Of a stretch of 64,000 nucleotides of DNA, positions 8,220 to 15,643 are shown in pieces. A program made the translations under genes and the position numbers. Position 1 is the first letter of the stretch, and each line of letters opens with the position of its first letter. Under the pieces are notes generated by a model. The model had not been told where the DNA came from, did not search any database, and saw only the letters and a program-made list of their open reading frames with translations. The DNA is from Thermodesulfobium acidiphilum (GTDB taxonomy: Bacteria > Thermodesulfobiota > Thermodesulfobiia > Thermodesulfobiales > Thermodesulfobiaceae): contig NZ_CP020921.1 of assembly GCF_003057965.1 (NCBI RefSeq), positions 112,100 through 176,099 of the forward strand, written 5' to 3'.

Positions 8220-8396
8220 TTTCGCTTCTCCCAAAGCTTTGAAAGGCTTTTTTAAAAGCCTTCAAAGAGCCTTTTACAGATGATTTCAATCTGCGAAAGA
8301 AGGAGGTGAAATCCCCCGAAAGCAAGAAATGATTCTGTAAAGAGGCTAATATATGAAACAAAAAAACTAAACTTTCCTAAAGGGGGATTTTGAAAG
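8220..8396 (+). promoter_or_regulatory. Conserved 5' leader of porin A: hairpin, remote Shine-Dalgarno, 8-codon mini-ORF
   Basis: The leader is nearly identical to that of copy B. It holds a hairpin (8237-8251 with 8254-8267, one bulge, 2-nt loop), then a perfect AAGGAGGTGA at 8300-8309 that is about 90 nt from the real start. A GTG within it opens an 8-codon frame ending TGA at 8332. The gene's own ribosome site AAAGGGGG lies about 10 nt before ATG 8397. The arrangement resembles the 5' hairpin/STAB-SD mRNA stabilisers known from Bacillus thuringiensis cry3A; that role is inferred. Confidence 0.6.
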
Positions 8397-9974
8397 ATGA
8401 AAAAATTCGCTATGTTTTTTGTAGTAGCATCTCTTCTCGTTGCCCTTGCAGTTCCCGCTATGGCAGGACCATTCTCAGATGTACCAGCTAATTCTTGGGC
8501 ATACAAGGCAGTGCAAGATTTAGCAGCAAAGGGATTGGTCATTGGTTATGGCGATGGAACATTTAGAGGCGACAGACTTGCCACCCGTTATGAGATGGCA
8601 ATGGTAGTTGCAAGAATGCTTGATATGTATGAAAAGGGTCAAAACGCACAGGATCAAAAGATAGAGCTTAACGCTAACGACATCGCAACGCTTATGAAGT
8701 TAGCAGAAGAGTTTAAGTCAGAACTCGCATCTTTAAACGTCAGAGTTGCAGCGCTCGAGAAAAAGGCAGCTCTTGACACTGTGAACTTCACAGGAGACGC
8801 AAGATTTAGACTCGCAAGCGATAAGAGAACGTTTTCAGCGCTTTTACCAGGAACTATAGTTGCACCTGCGATAACAAATAACATTCCAGGTGGAATTGGT
8901 GGACAGGTTTTTTCGGTTGCAGGGACTCCTATTCCTGACAAGAAAGATGATACCTTTATGCGTTACAGAATCAGACTAAACGTTGCAGCACCGGTTGCAG
9001 ACAATATATCTTTTAATGGCAGACTTACTATGCAGAAAAATGCAGGAGTCAACGGCAATGGAGATAACTCAAATCCTATTACAGCAGCAAACACGGGTTA
9101 CAACAACAACCAGAATACTCTATTTGTAGAAAGGGCATATATCACATGGACTCTTAACCCATATCCTGTAACGTTTGTCCTCGGCAGACTTCCTACCCTG
9201 GATACAGGCAGATATTATAACGTTTTCTTCCTTGATGCATCAGTTGAAGGCGGCCTTGTAGTATTTGACCTTAGCAATATGCTTCCATCAACATCAGTTT
9301 CAGCAGCATGGGCAAAGCTCTTTGACGCAGGCTTGGTTACCTCTTCGCAAGAGGCAAATGGCTTCAAAGACAAGGATGTATACATTCTAAATTTGAAGAC
9401 AAAGCTCTTTAATACCTTTGGCTTAGAGGCAGACTACGGTTATGCAGATAAGCTAACATATTTTGGCGGCCTTAGTAATAATACTTCTGGCTATACTTCA
9501 GGCGCAAACGGCATTTATGGCAAGTATGATTGGTGGGCAGTCATAGGTAACTGGACTATGTATAACATAAATATGTGGGCAGGTTACAATGGCACATCTA
9601 CAGATATGCCAGCACAAACCGCCACAGGTCCAAGCCTTACAAGTTTACACTCTGTTAATGGCGGCGCATGGAGAGTTGGAGCTACCATTCCTCTTCCAGT
9701 TGGCGCACTTACAGGAGACTTCTGGTTTGGCGACAACAAGTGGTTTAACCCATTCATACTTAACACAATGGTTACTACAGAGTATAAGGACTACTACAAC
9801 GTATACTACACGCTCCCGGTCGCAAAGAACGCATCTCTTACCCTTAACTATGACTACTGGAAGGGCAAGAAGCCATATGCAACTGATTCTATTAACGGCT
9901 ATTACTATACCTTTAACCCAGATCAGATTGACAAGGATCAAAGATACTACATCCAGATGGACGTAAAGTTCTAA
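8397..9974 (+). CDS. SLH-domain outer-membrane porin, copy A
   Basis: This 525-residue protein has a signal peptide cleaved near AMA/GPF (about residue 23) and one S-layer-homology domain (24-70, FSDVPANSWAYKAVQDLAAKG). An alpha-helical linker follows (about 78-125) and then a beta-rich domain ending in Phe. This is the plan of OmpM/SlpA-type proteins in diderm Firmicutes, Thermus and Cyanobacteria, where the SLH domain tethers the outer membrane to peptidoglycan-linked polymer and the barrel forms a pore. It is near-identical to the inverted copy at 18391-19998 except in discrete blocks around residues 138-185, 220-235, 268-282, 385-396 and 425-440, which probably are exposed loops. A GAAA-loop terminator follows. 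Expression is probably high, given the long leader and codon use. Confidence 0.9.
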   Translation: MKKFAMFFVVASLLVALAVPAMAGPFSDVPANSWAYKAVQDLAAKGLVIGYGDGTFRGDRLATRYEMAMVVARMLDMYEKGQNAQDQKIELNANDIATLMKLAEEFKSELASLNVRVAALEKKAALDTVNFTGDARFRLASDKRTFSALLPGTIVAPAITNNIPGGIGGQVFSVAGTPIPDKKDDTFMRYRIRLNVAAPVADNISFNGRLTMQKNAGVNGNGDNSNPITAANTGYNNNQNTLFVERAYITWTLNPYPVTFVLGRLPTLDTGRYYNVFFLDASVEGGLVVFDLSNMLPSTSVSAAWAKLFDAGLVTSSQEANGFKDKDVYILNLKTKLFNTFGLEADYGYADKLTYFGGLSNNTSGYTSGANGIYGKYDWWAVIGNWTMYNINMWAGYNGTSTDMPAQTATGPSLTSLHSVNGGAWRVGATIPLPVGALTGDFWFGDNKWFNPFILNTMVTTEYKDYYNVYYTLPVAKNASLTLNYDYWKGKKPYATDSINGYYYTFNPDQIDKDQRYYIQMDVKF

Positions 9975-9987
9975 AAAAGCTTTTTTT

Positions 9988-10013
9988 AACCCCCGAGAAA
10001 TCGGGGGTTTTTT
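9988..10013 (+). terminator. Rho-independent terminator of porin A
   Basis: AACCCCCGA (9988-9996) pairs with TCGGGGGTT (10001-10009) across a GAAA tetraloop and runs into six Ts. The same element ends copy B on the other strand. Confidence 0.93.
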
Positions 10014-10021
10014 ATTGATTA

Positions 10022-10052
10022 TTGATAAGTAAAAGTATTTTTATCTTATAAT
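10022..10052 (+). promoter_or_regulatory. Possible liv operon promoter
   Basis: TTGATA (10022-10027) and a perfect TATAAT (10047-10052) are separated by 19 nt, slightly long. This is the only good -10 between the porin terminator and livK, leaving a leader of about 75 nt. Confidence 0.4.
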
Positions 10053-10135
10053 TTTCTTATAGTTTTTGCCTCTTCACTAAATTGTTTCTTTTGTGATAAC
10101 ATAAGTAAACTTATTTAAAAGTGAGGGGCTATTTA

Positions 10136-11275
10136 TTGAATAGTCGCAGGTTAACGCTATTTTTGTCATTATTATTCATAGCTATATTTAGTTTATTTAT
10201 CTCTGGGTGCTCGCGGATAGGCCCTGTAGCTTCTTCATTAAAAATTGCTGTTATAGTTCCTCTCTCGGGGGAGTTTTCTCAGATTGGAGAAGAGGAGAGA
10301 AACGGTGCACTCCTTGCCATAGAGGATGCCAATGCCAATGGGGGAGCATTTGGCAGAAAGTTTGAGCTTGTCCAGATGGACGATAAGGACGATCCAGTAG
10401 AATCTGCCATAATTGCTCAAAAAATCTGTGCTGATTCCTCTATCCTTGGCGTTGTTGGAGGGGTAAATGCAGGAGATACTATACCGTCAGCTAAGATCTA
10501 TGCAAAGAACAACGTAGTAATGGTAACACCCTCTACTACCAGCACAGAGCTTACCAGCAAGGGTTATTATAGTGTCTTTAGGATCTGTGCTAGCGATGTC
10601 CTGGAGGGTCCCTATGCGGCTAATTTTATAGTTAGCAATTTAAAATTCAAGCGAGTTGCAATAATTGAAGACAATAGTGCTTATGCAAAAGAGCTAACAG
10701 ATTCTTTTAAAAGCGAGTTTTTGAAACTTGGGGGGACAGTTCTTATAGAAGAGAAAATCTCTCAGGGCGATAAGGATTTCAAGGCTCCTCTCGAAAAGAT
10801 AAAGGCTCTTAACCCCCAGGTAGTTTATTTTGCAGGAATGTATCCAGAGTGTGCCCAAATCATAAAAGAGGCAAAGGAAATGGGAATAAAATCATCATTT
10901 TTTGGTGCTAACGGCATAAAGGATACTGAATTTATAAAAGTTGCAGGCATAGCTTCAGAGGGTACAATGGCTACATCAGTTGGATTTTCTCTAAACAAGA
11001 TTTTAAAAGGACCTGACTTTGTTCAGAGATATAGAAATGAATTTAAGAAGGATCCAACTGACTACTCGGTCTTTGCATATGACGCAACTCTTTCTATAAT
11101 AGACGCTATCAAATTAGCAGGCAATCCGGATAGGGCTACCCTTGCAAACGCGATGCATAATCTGAAATTTGATGGTATATTAGGTAGTACTTCTTTTGAT
11201 AAGGAGGGTAACACTACTAACAATCTTATTAACGTCTATGTGGTAAAAAACGGCAATTGGGTAAGTTTCAACTAA
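10136..11275 (+). CDS. livK: Branched-chain amino acid ABC transporter, substrate-binding lipoprotein
   Basis: This periplasmic binding protein of the leucine/isoleucine/valine-type family captures ligand for the membrane permeases encoded next. I choose TTG 10136 as start because GAGGGG (10122-10127) sits 8 nt before it; an upstream GTG at 10121 has no ribosome site. A lipoprotein signal ends at ISGC with the modified cysteine at residue 25. The mature part begins KIAVIVPLSGEFSQIGEEERNGALLAIEDANANGG-like, typical of type I ligand-binding folds. The ligand could be another amino acid or a small amide. It is first in a five-gene operon with both permeases and both ATPases. Confidence 0.92.
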   Translation: MNSRRLTLFLSLLFIAIFSLFISGCSRIGPVASSLKIAVIVPLSGEFSQIGEEERNGALLAIEDANANGGAFGRKFELVQMDDKDDPVESAIIAQKICADSSILGVVGGVNAGDTIPSAKIYAKNNVVMVTPSTTSTELTSKGYYSVFRICASDVLEGPYAANFIVSNLKFKRVAIIEDNSAYAKELTDSFKSEFLKLGGTVLIEEKISQGDKDFKAPLEKIKALNPQVVYFAGMYPECAQIIKEAKEMGIKSSFFGANGIKDTEFIKVAGIASEGTMATSVGFSLNKILKGPDFVQRYRNEFKKDPTDYSVFAYDATLSIIDAIKLAGNPDRATLANAMHNLKFDGILGSTSFDKEGNTTNNLINVYVVKNGNWVSFN

Positions 11276-11296
11276 TATGAGGGGAGTGATTTTACA

Positions 11297-12205
11297 ATTT
11301 TTTTACAACAGCTTGTAAATGGAGTAACTTTGGGTTCTGTGTATGCCCTGATTGCATTGGGCTATACTATGGTTTATGGGATACTTGAACTTATCAACTT
11401 TGCACACGGAGAGATCTTTATGATGGGGTCTTTTTTTGGTCTACTTTTCTGGTGGATATTGGAGATGACAGGTCTTTCAAAGGTTATACCTATTCCACTT
11501 GCTATCTTTCTGATGTTTATATTTTCTATGATCGCCACAGCTTTCCTGGGAGCTCTTCTGGAGTTTATTGCATATCGTCCACTAAGGAGTGTGACAAACA
11601 GGCTCATACCCTTGATCAGTGCCCTTGGTGCATCAATTTTTTTGCAAAATTTTGCTATGCTTACGTTTGGTTCTACAAATAGGGTGTATCCTGCAATATT
11701 TCCAGATGTTGGGTGGAATCTGTTTCACGCGAGGATAAGCCTGATACAGATATTTATTTTTATTACGTGTATTCTAATAATGGCAGGCTTAACCGTTCTT
11801 GTAAACAAGACAAAGCTAGGTAGATCTATGAGAGCTGTAGCACAGGACTATGTTACAGCAAGCTTGATGGGTATAAGGGTCAATAGAATTATTACAATTA
11901 CCTTTATGATAGGTTCATCCTTAGCTGCTGCTGCTGGAGTGATGTATGGAATGTACTACGGAGTTGCAAAATTTGATATGGGATATCTTGCTGGCTTGAA
12001 GGCTTTTACGGCCGCTGTGCTTGGTGGGATAGGTAACATACCTGGCGCTATGCTTGGTGGCTTTTGTCTTGGTATTATAGAGAGCTTTGGTGCTGGTTAT
12101 ATTTCTTCTGAATATAAAGATATGTTTGCTTTTCTTATGCTTTTATTCATCTTGCTACTTAGACCTTCTGGTCTCTTAGGCCAGCAGGTACCAGATAAAG
12201 TATGA
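11297..12205 (+). CDS. livH: Branched-chain amino acid ABC transporter permease LivH, probable ATT start
   Basis: LivH is one of two inner-membrane permeases of the transporter. The conserved N-terminal stretch FLQQLVNGVTLGSVYALIA and the INFAHGE motif identify it. The first standard in-frame start is TTG at 11330, but that would remove FLQQLVNGVTL and half of the first helix. Upstream the frame is open back only to the TAA of livK, and none of the intervening codons is ATG, GTG or TTG. ATT at 11297, 10 nt after GGGGAG, would begin exactly before FLQQ and give 302 residues, the usual length. An alternative is a -1 slip on the seven Ts at 11298-11304 from the GTG at 11286. It overlaps livM by 4 nt. 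Confidence 0.9.
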   Translation: MFLQQLVNGVTLGSVYALIALGYTMVYGILELINFAHGEIFMMGSFFGLLFWWILEMTGLSKVIPIPLAIFLMFIFSMIATAFLGALLEFIAYRPLRSVTNRLIPLISALGASIFLQNFAMLTFGSTNRVYPAIFPDVGWNLFHARISLIQIFIFITCILIMAGLTVLVNKTKLGRSMRAVAQDYVTASLMGIRVNRIITITFMIGSSLAAAAGVMYGMYYGVAKFDMGYLAGLKAFTAAVLGGIGNIPGAMLGGFCLGIIESFGAGYISSEYKDMFAFLMLLFILLLRPSGLLGQQVPDKV

Positions 12206-13224
12206 TGAACATCAGATTTAGAAGAAGGATTAAAAACGTCGCAAGATTTTGGAACAACCTGGATATGCGCCTTAAGTGGGGTATACTTTTTGTGATTGCT
12301 ATTGTTTATCCATTTCTTGCTTCGTCTCAATATTATGTTCACATTATGAATCTTGCTTTTATCTATGTGGTCCTGTCTTTGGGGCTAAACATCGTATGCG
12401 GTTTGGCAGGGCTTTTAGATTTAGGATTTATAGCCTTTTATGCTGTAGGAGCTTATACCTATGCAATTTTATCAATTAAGCTTGGCTTAAGCTTTTGGGA
12501 AATATTGCCGATTGCCTGTTTAACAACAGCTCTTTTTGGGCTCTTAGTTGGTTCTGCTGCTTTCAGGCTCAGAGGCGACTACTTTGCAATTGTTACTATG
12601 GGATACGGTGAAATAATTAGAATTCTTGCAAATAACCTTACTTTCCTGACAAATGGCCCAATAGGAATAGCGGGTATCCCCAGGCCAACTCTCTTTGGTT
12701 TCAAATTTGAAGACCCGTTTCAGTATTATTTTCTTGCACTTTCTTTTGTTGCTATTTCAATATTCTTAACCTATAGGTTTCAGGCATCAAGGATAGGGAG
12801 AGCTCTCGAAGCTATAAGAGAGGATGAAATTGCAGCTGTTTCTATGGGTGTAAACCTTAAAAATTTTAAATTAATCTCTTTTATAATAGGGGCAATGCTG
12901 GGCGGCTCTATAGGAGTCTTTTTCGCAAGCTATGCTACTTTTGTATCTCCTGAGAGCTTTAGCTTTATGGAATCAGTTATGGTTCTTGCTATGGTGGTAA
13001 TCGGAGGTATGGGCACTATAGAGGGTCCAGTAATAGGCGCTCTTATTCTTGTCTTTTTGCCTGAGGCCCTGAGGAGCCTCTCTGATTACAGGATGCTTAT
13101 ATTTGGCGCTCTTATGGTATTTATGATGATCGTAATGCCAAAGGGCTTTATGGGGTGGATAAAGCCAAGGAGAATTTTAAAGGTTGCAGAGGAGGAAAAT
13201 TCTTTTGTTACTAGAGATTTCTAA
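12202..13224 (+). CDS. livM: Branched-chain amino acid ABC transporter permease LivM
   Basis: The second permease subunit has 340 residues with about 8-10 hydrophobic segments. The LGLNIVCGLAGLLDLGFIAFY region and GDYFAIVTMGYGEIIR are conserved LivM signatures, as is the cytoplasmic loop EAIREDEIAA that docks on the ATPases. It follows livH with an ATGATG overlap; either ATG (12202 or 12205) may be used. The 3' end runs 20 nt past the start of livG, so all five genes are translationally linked. No oddities are seen. Confidence 0.94.
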   Translation: MMNIRFRRRIKNVARFWNNLDMRLKWGILFVIAIVYPFLASSQYYVHIMNLAFIYVVLSLGLNIVCGLAGLLDLGFIAFYAVGAYTYAILSIKLGLSFWEILPIACLTTALFGLLVGSAAFRLRGDYFAIVTMGYGEIIRILANNLTFLTNGPIGIAGIPRPTLFGFKFEDPFQYYFLALSFVAISIFLTYRFQASRIGRALEAIREDEIAAVSMGVNLKNFKLISFIIGAMLGGSIGVFFASYATFVSPESFSFMESVMVLAMVVIGGMGTIEGPVIGALILVFLPEALRSLSDYRMLIFGALMVFMMIVMPKGFMGWIKPRRILKVAEEENSFVTRDF

Positions 13225-13987
13225 TGTTACCAAACAATTTGGAGGGCTTATAGCTGTAAATGACGTTTCTATGGAAGTTAATGAGGGGGAGATAGTTTCT
13301 GTTATAGGGCCTAATGGTGCCGGTAAGACAACGCTCTTTAACTGTGTTACAGGTGTGTATACACCAGAGAAGGGGAAGATCCTCTATAAAAAGGATGGGG
13401 TGGTAAGAAATATTGTAGGAATTCCTGCTCACAAGATTGCATATCTTGGCATATCAAGAACTTTTCAAAACATCAGGCTTTTTAAAAATATGACAGTTCT
13501 TGAAAATGTACTTGTTGGCAGACATTCAAAATTGAAGTCTAAAGTGTGGGAAATACTTTTGACCCTGCCTGCTTTTATAAGAGAAGAGAAGGAAAGCGTA
13601 AGACTTGCAAGAAACCTATTAGATTTTGTGGGTTTGTTAAATAGAGAATCGGAGATCTCAGTAAACTTGCCATATGGACTTCAAAGAAAGCTTGAGATAG
13701 CAAGAGCTTTAGCATCTGAACCGAAGATACTTTTACTTGATGAGCCTGCTGCAGGAATGAATCCGTCAGAGACTGAAGAACTTATAAGGTTAATTAAAAA
13801 GATTAGAGAAATGGGGGTAACCATAATTCTAATAGAACATGATATGTCTCTTGTTATGAGACTCTCAGAAAAGATTATTGTATTAGATTTTGGGCAAAAG
13901 ATTGCTGAGGGAAGCCCTGTAGAAATTAGAAATAACCCAAAGGTAATAGAAGCATATTTAGGGAAAGAGGAAGCAGAAATTGCTTAA
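13205..13987 (+). CDS. livG: Branched-chain amino acid ABC transporter ATP-binding protein LivG
   Basis: This is one of the two ATPases that power the transporter. Walker A is GPNGAGKTT, the signature appears as LPYGLQRKLEIARAL (the LSYGxQR form typical of LivG), and Walker B with the catalytic acid is ILLLDEPAAGMNP. I set the start at TTG 13205 (MLLEISNVTKQFGG), 8 nt after GAGGAGGA. An earlier in-frame TTG at 13184 lies before that ribosome site and is unlikely. The protein has 260 residues, the usual size, and overlaps livM and livF slightly. Confidence 0.94.
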   Translation: MLLEISNVTKQFGGLIAVNDVSMEVNEGEIVSVIGPNGAGKTTLFNCVTGVYTPEKGKILYKKDGVVRNIVGIPAHKIAYLGISRTFQNIRLFKNMTVLENVLVGRHSKLKSKVWEILLTLPAFIREEKESVRLARNLLDFVGLLNRESEISVNLPYGLQRKLEIARALASEPKILLLDEPAAGMNPSETEELIRLIKKIREMGVTIILIEHDMSLVMRLSEKIIVLDFGQKIAEGSPVEIRNNPKVIEAYLGKEEAEIA

Positions 13988-14687
13988 AGTAAACAATATA
14001 GTTTTAAGATATGGTGGAATACTGGCTTTGAAGGGGGTATCCTTGGAAGTAAATAAAGGGGAGATAGTAGCCTTGATAGGAGCTAATGGGGCAGGAAAGA
14101 CTTCTGTTTTAAAAGCTATTATGGCAGTTGAAAAGGTTTCAAGCGGCGAGGTATATTTGGATAATGTTCTTCTGACAGGACTATCAACTGACAGGATAGT
14201 TAGTATGGGGTTGTGTCTTGTTCCTGAGGGCAGGAGGATTTTTACTAGAATGAGCGTTCATGAGAATCTCTTAATGGGTGCCTTTCTTAGAAAAGATAAA
14301 AAGGGTATTCAGGATGATATAGAAAAAGTTTTAGCGCTGTTTCCCAGATTAAAGGAGAGGTTAAATCAAAAAGCTGGGACACTGTCGGGGGGAGAACAAC
14401 AGATGCTTGCAATTGCAAGAGGGATGATGTCGAGGCCAAAATATCTATTTTTAGATGAACCATCTCTTGGTCTTGCGCCGGTTCTGGTTGACGAAATTTT
14501 TAAGATTATAAAGGAAATTAACGAATCAGGAACAAGCCTTTTAATAGTTGAACAAAATGCAGTAAAAGCACTAAAAATAGCAAATAGAGGATATGTTATC
14601 GAGACGGGAAACATTACTATTTCTGGAACTTCTGAAGAACTTTTAAATTCTGAACACGTAAGAGCAGCCTATCTTGGAGGATATTAA
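13980..14687 (+). CDS. livF: Branched-chain amino acid ABC transporter ATP-binding protein LivF
   Basis: This is the second ATPase subunit, with 235 residues. Walker A is GANGAGKTS, the ABC signature is LSGGEQQMLAIARGM, and Walker B is YLFLDEPSLGLAP. LVPEGRRIFTRMSVHENL is the LivF-type Q-loop neighbourhood. The start TTG at 13980 overlaps the livG stop by 8 nt, with GAGGAAG upstream inside livG. A bidirectional hairpin directly after the stop closes the operon. Confidence 0.95.
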   Translation: MLKVNNIVLRYGGILALKGVSLEVNKGEIVALIGANGAGKTSVLKAIMAVEKVSSGEVYLDNVLLTGLSTDRIVSMGLCLVPEGRRIFTRMSVHENLLMGAFLRKDKKGIQDDIEKVLALFPRLKERLNQKAGTLSGGEQQMLAIARGMMSRPKYLFLDEPSLGLAPVLVDEIFKIIKEINESGTSLLIVEQNAVKALKIANRGYVIETGNITISGTSEELLNSEHVRAAYLGGY

Positions 14688-14716
14688 AAAAGCCGCGATT
14701 AACTCGCGGCTTTTTT
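14686..14716. terminator. Bidirectional terminator between livF and desulfoferrodoxin
   Basis: GCCGCGA (14692-14698) pairs with TCGCGGC (14704-14710) over a 5-nt loop, flanked by six As and six Ts. It can therefore terminate the liv operon on + and the desulfoferrodoxin gene on minus. Confidence 0.93.
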
Positions 14717-14733
14717 ATAAAAAACAAGCAGTA

Positions 14734-15126
14734 TTATCCTTCGCTTTTCCAAAGGCCGTGAAGGTTGCAATACTCTCTTGCCATAAGGCTTTTTGGTTCT
14801 GTTGGTAATGAGAAGGTGGCTTCTGGTTTATCGTTGAAGCTAAGTCTTTTTATCAGAACATATGAGTCGTCAACGTGAAGCTCTATCCACTCGATCCAGT
14901 GGCTACTGGTCATTGGGTGAGGAGTAGAACCTACTTTTACCAAAACTTCTTTTCCTTTTCTTTCTATAACAGGAACGTGCTTTTCAACCGCAGCATCGAC
15001 GGTATTCTCTTCCATAAGCTTCATTGGATTTCCACAGCAAACGAGCTGGCCCACTCCAGAGTGAAGAACCATAACTATATTGCCGCAAGTTTCACACTTA
15101 TAAATTTGCAAAACTTCTGTAGCCAT
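14734..15126 (-). CDS. dfx: Class II desulfoferrodoxin (superoxide reductase)
   Basis: This cytosolic non-haem iron enzyme reduces superoxide to hydrogen peroxide without making oxygen, and is typical of anaerobes. The N-terminal desulforedoxin-like site has four cysteines: C11, C14, C30 and C31. The catalytic Fe(His)4Cys site is seen as EKHVP (H50), HPM (H70), SHW (H76) and CNLHG (C120, H123). At 130 residues it is the two-centre class. The start is the ATG at 15126, 8 nt from AGGAGG; an upstream GTG lies inside that ribosome site. A PerR-like operator overlaps its -10 element. The gene stands alone on the minus strand. Confidence 0.96.
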   Translation of the reverse strand: MATEVLQIYKCETCGNIVMVLHSGVGQLVCCGNPMKLMEENTVDAAVEKHVPVIERKGKEVLVKVGSTPHPMTSSHWIEWIELHVDDSYVLIKRLSFNDKPEATFSLPTEPKSLMAREYCNLHGLWKSEG

Positions 15127-15149
15127 TAAATACACCTCCTAAGTAATAA

Positions 15150-15176
15150 TTAGTATTATTATAACAAATATACTAA
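15150..15176 (-). promoter_or_regulatory. PerR-like box and palindrome over the dfx promoter
   Basis: On the minus strand 15164-15150 reads TTATAATAATACTAA, matching 12 of 14 defined bases of the Bacillus PerR box TTATAATNATTATAA. It contains the -10 TATAAT (15163-15158). It also forms one half of a wider inverted repeat, TTAGTAT (15150-15156) with ATACTAA (15170-15176). A Fur-family peroxide sensor is the obvious candidate binder; none is encoded in the window. Confidence 0.5.
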
Positions 15177-15186
15177 AAAAAGTGTT

Positions 15187-15618
15187 TTAATAAATCAAAT
15201 AAACAAATTTTACTAAGTTAGACTTTTCTTTTGAAATATCTTGCCATATGGATTCTAATTTGCTTTCTTTTTCTTTTTCTTTATTTAAAAGACTTATTGC
15301 TATTGTTAAGTTTTCTTTATTATTTAATATTTCAATTCCCTTAACGCTGTTACCAAAGATTTTCCATATCTTTCTGCCAACAGTTTGAAGCATTTCAAGG
15401 AGTTCATTTTCTACTATAAAATTACTAACTAAGGCCCTTTCCTTTTCTATGGTGTATCCTGAAAATCCTAAAACTTCTAGGACCTTACCGTGATCTTTTG
15501 AGATTTGATAATTTTCAAATAGATCCTTTTCAAGCCCTAGTTTTTTTATAAGTCTTATTACTAGTTCTTCTAGTTCTTGAACCCTTAACTTTAGTATTTC
15601 AACTTCTCTTTCACTCAA
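15187..15618 (-). CDS. Hypothetical protein with N-terminal coiled coil
   Basis: I do not recognise this 143-residue protein. Residues 1-30 (SEREVEILKLRVQELEELVI) have a clear leucine heptad and should form a coiled coil. The middle contains VLEVLGFSGYTIEKERALVSNF, and the remainder is Lys/Glu-rich and helical. There is no signal peptide or membrane segment. The start is TTG at 15618, 8 nt after AAAGGAGA. It is followed on the same strand by the desulfoferrodoxin gene and preceded closely by the DUF2334 gene (25 nt), so it may be the last gene of the His-tail/UspA/DUF2334 operon. Confidence 0.6.
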   Translation of the reverse strand: MSEREVEILKLRVQELEELVIRLIKKLGLEKDLFENYQISKDHGKVLEVLGFSGYTIEKERALVSNFIVENELLEMLQTVGRKIWKIFGNSVKGIEILNNKENLTIAISLLNKEKEKESKLESIWQDISKEKSNLVKFVYLIY

Positions 15619-15643
15619 TTTCTTTCTCCTTTTACTGTACTGA

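Larger units (their letters stand above)
8189..10013 (+). repeat. Left arm of a large inverted duplication (SLH porin copy A)
   Basis: From 8189 to the terminator at 10013 the + strand closely matches the minus strand of 18351-20206. The match covers leader, coding region and terminator, interrupted by short variable blocks inside the coding region. Similarity stops sharply at both outer ends. The arms are in opposite orientation with an 8337-bp core between them. Confidence 0.92.

Noticed and set aside
9589..9966. 125-residue frame inside porin A, also present as a 100-residue frame inside porin B (18399-18701)
   Set aside because: Its presence in both copies follows from the duplication, not from selection; composition (Thr/Arg/Ser runs) is that of a shifted porin frame.
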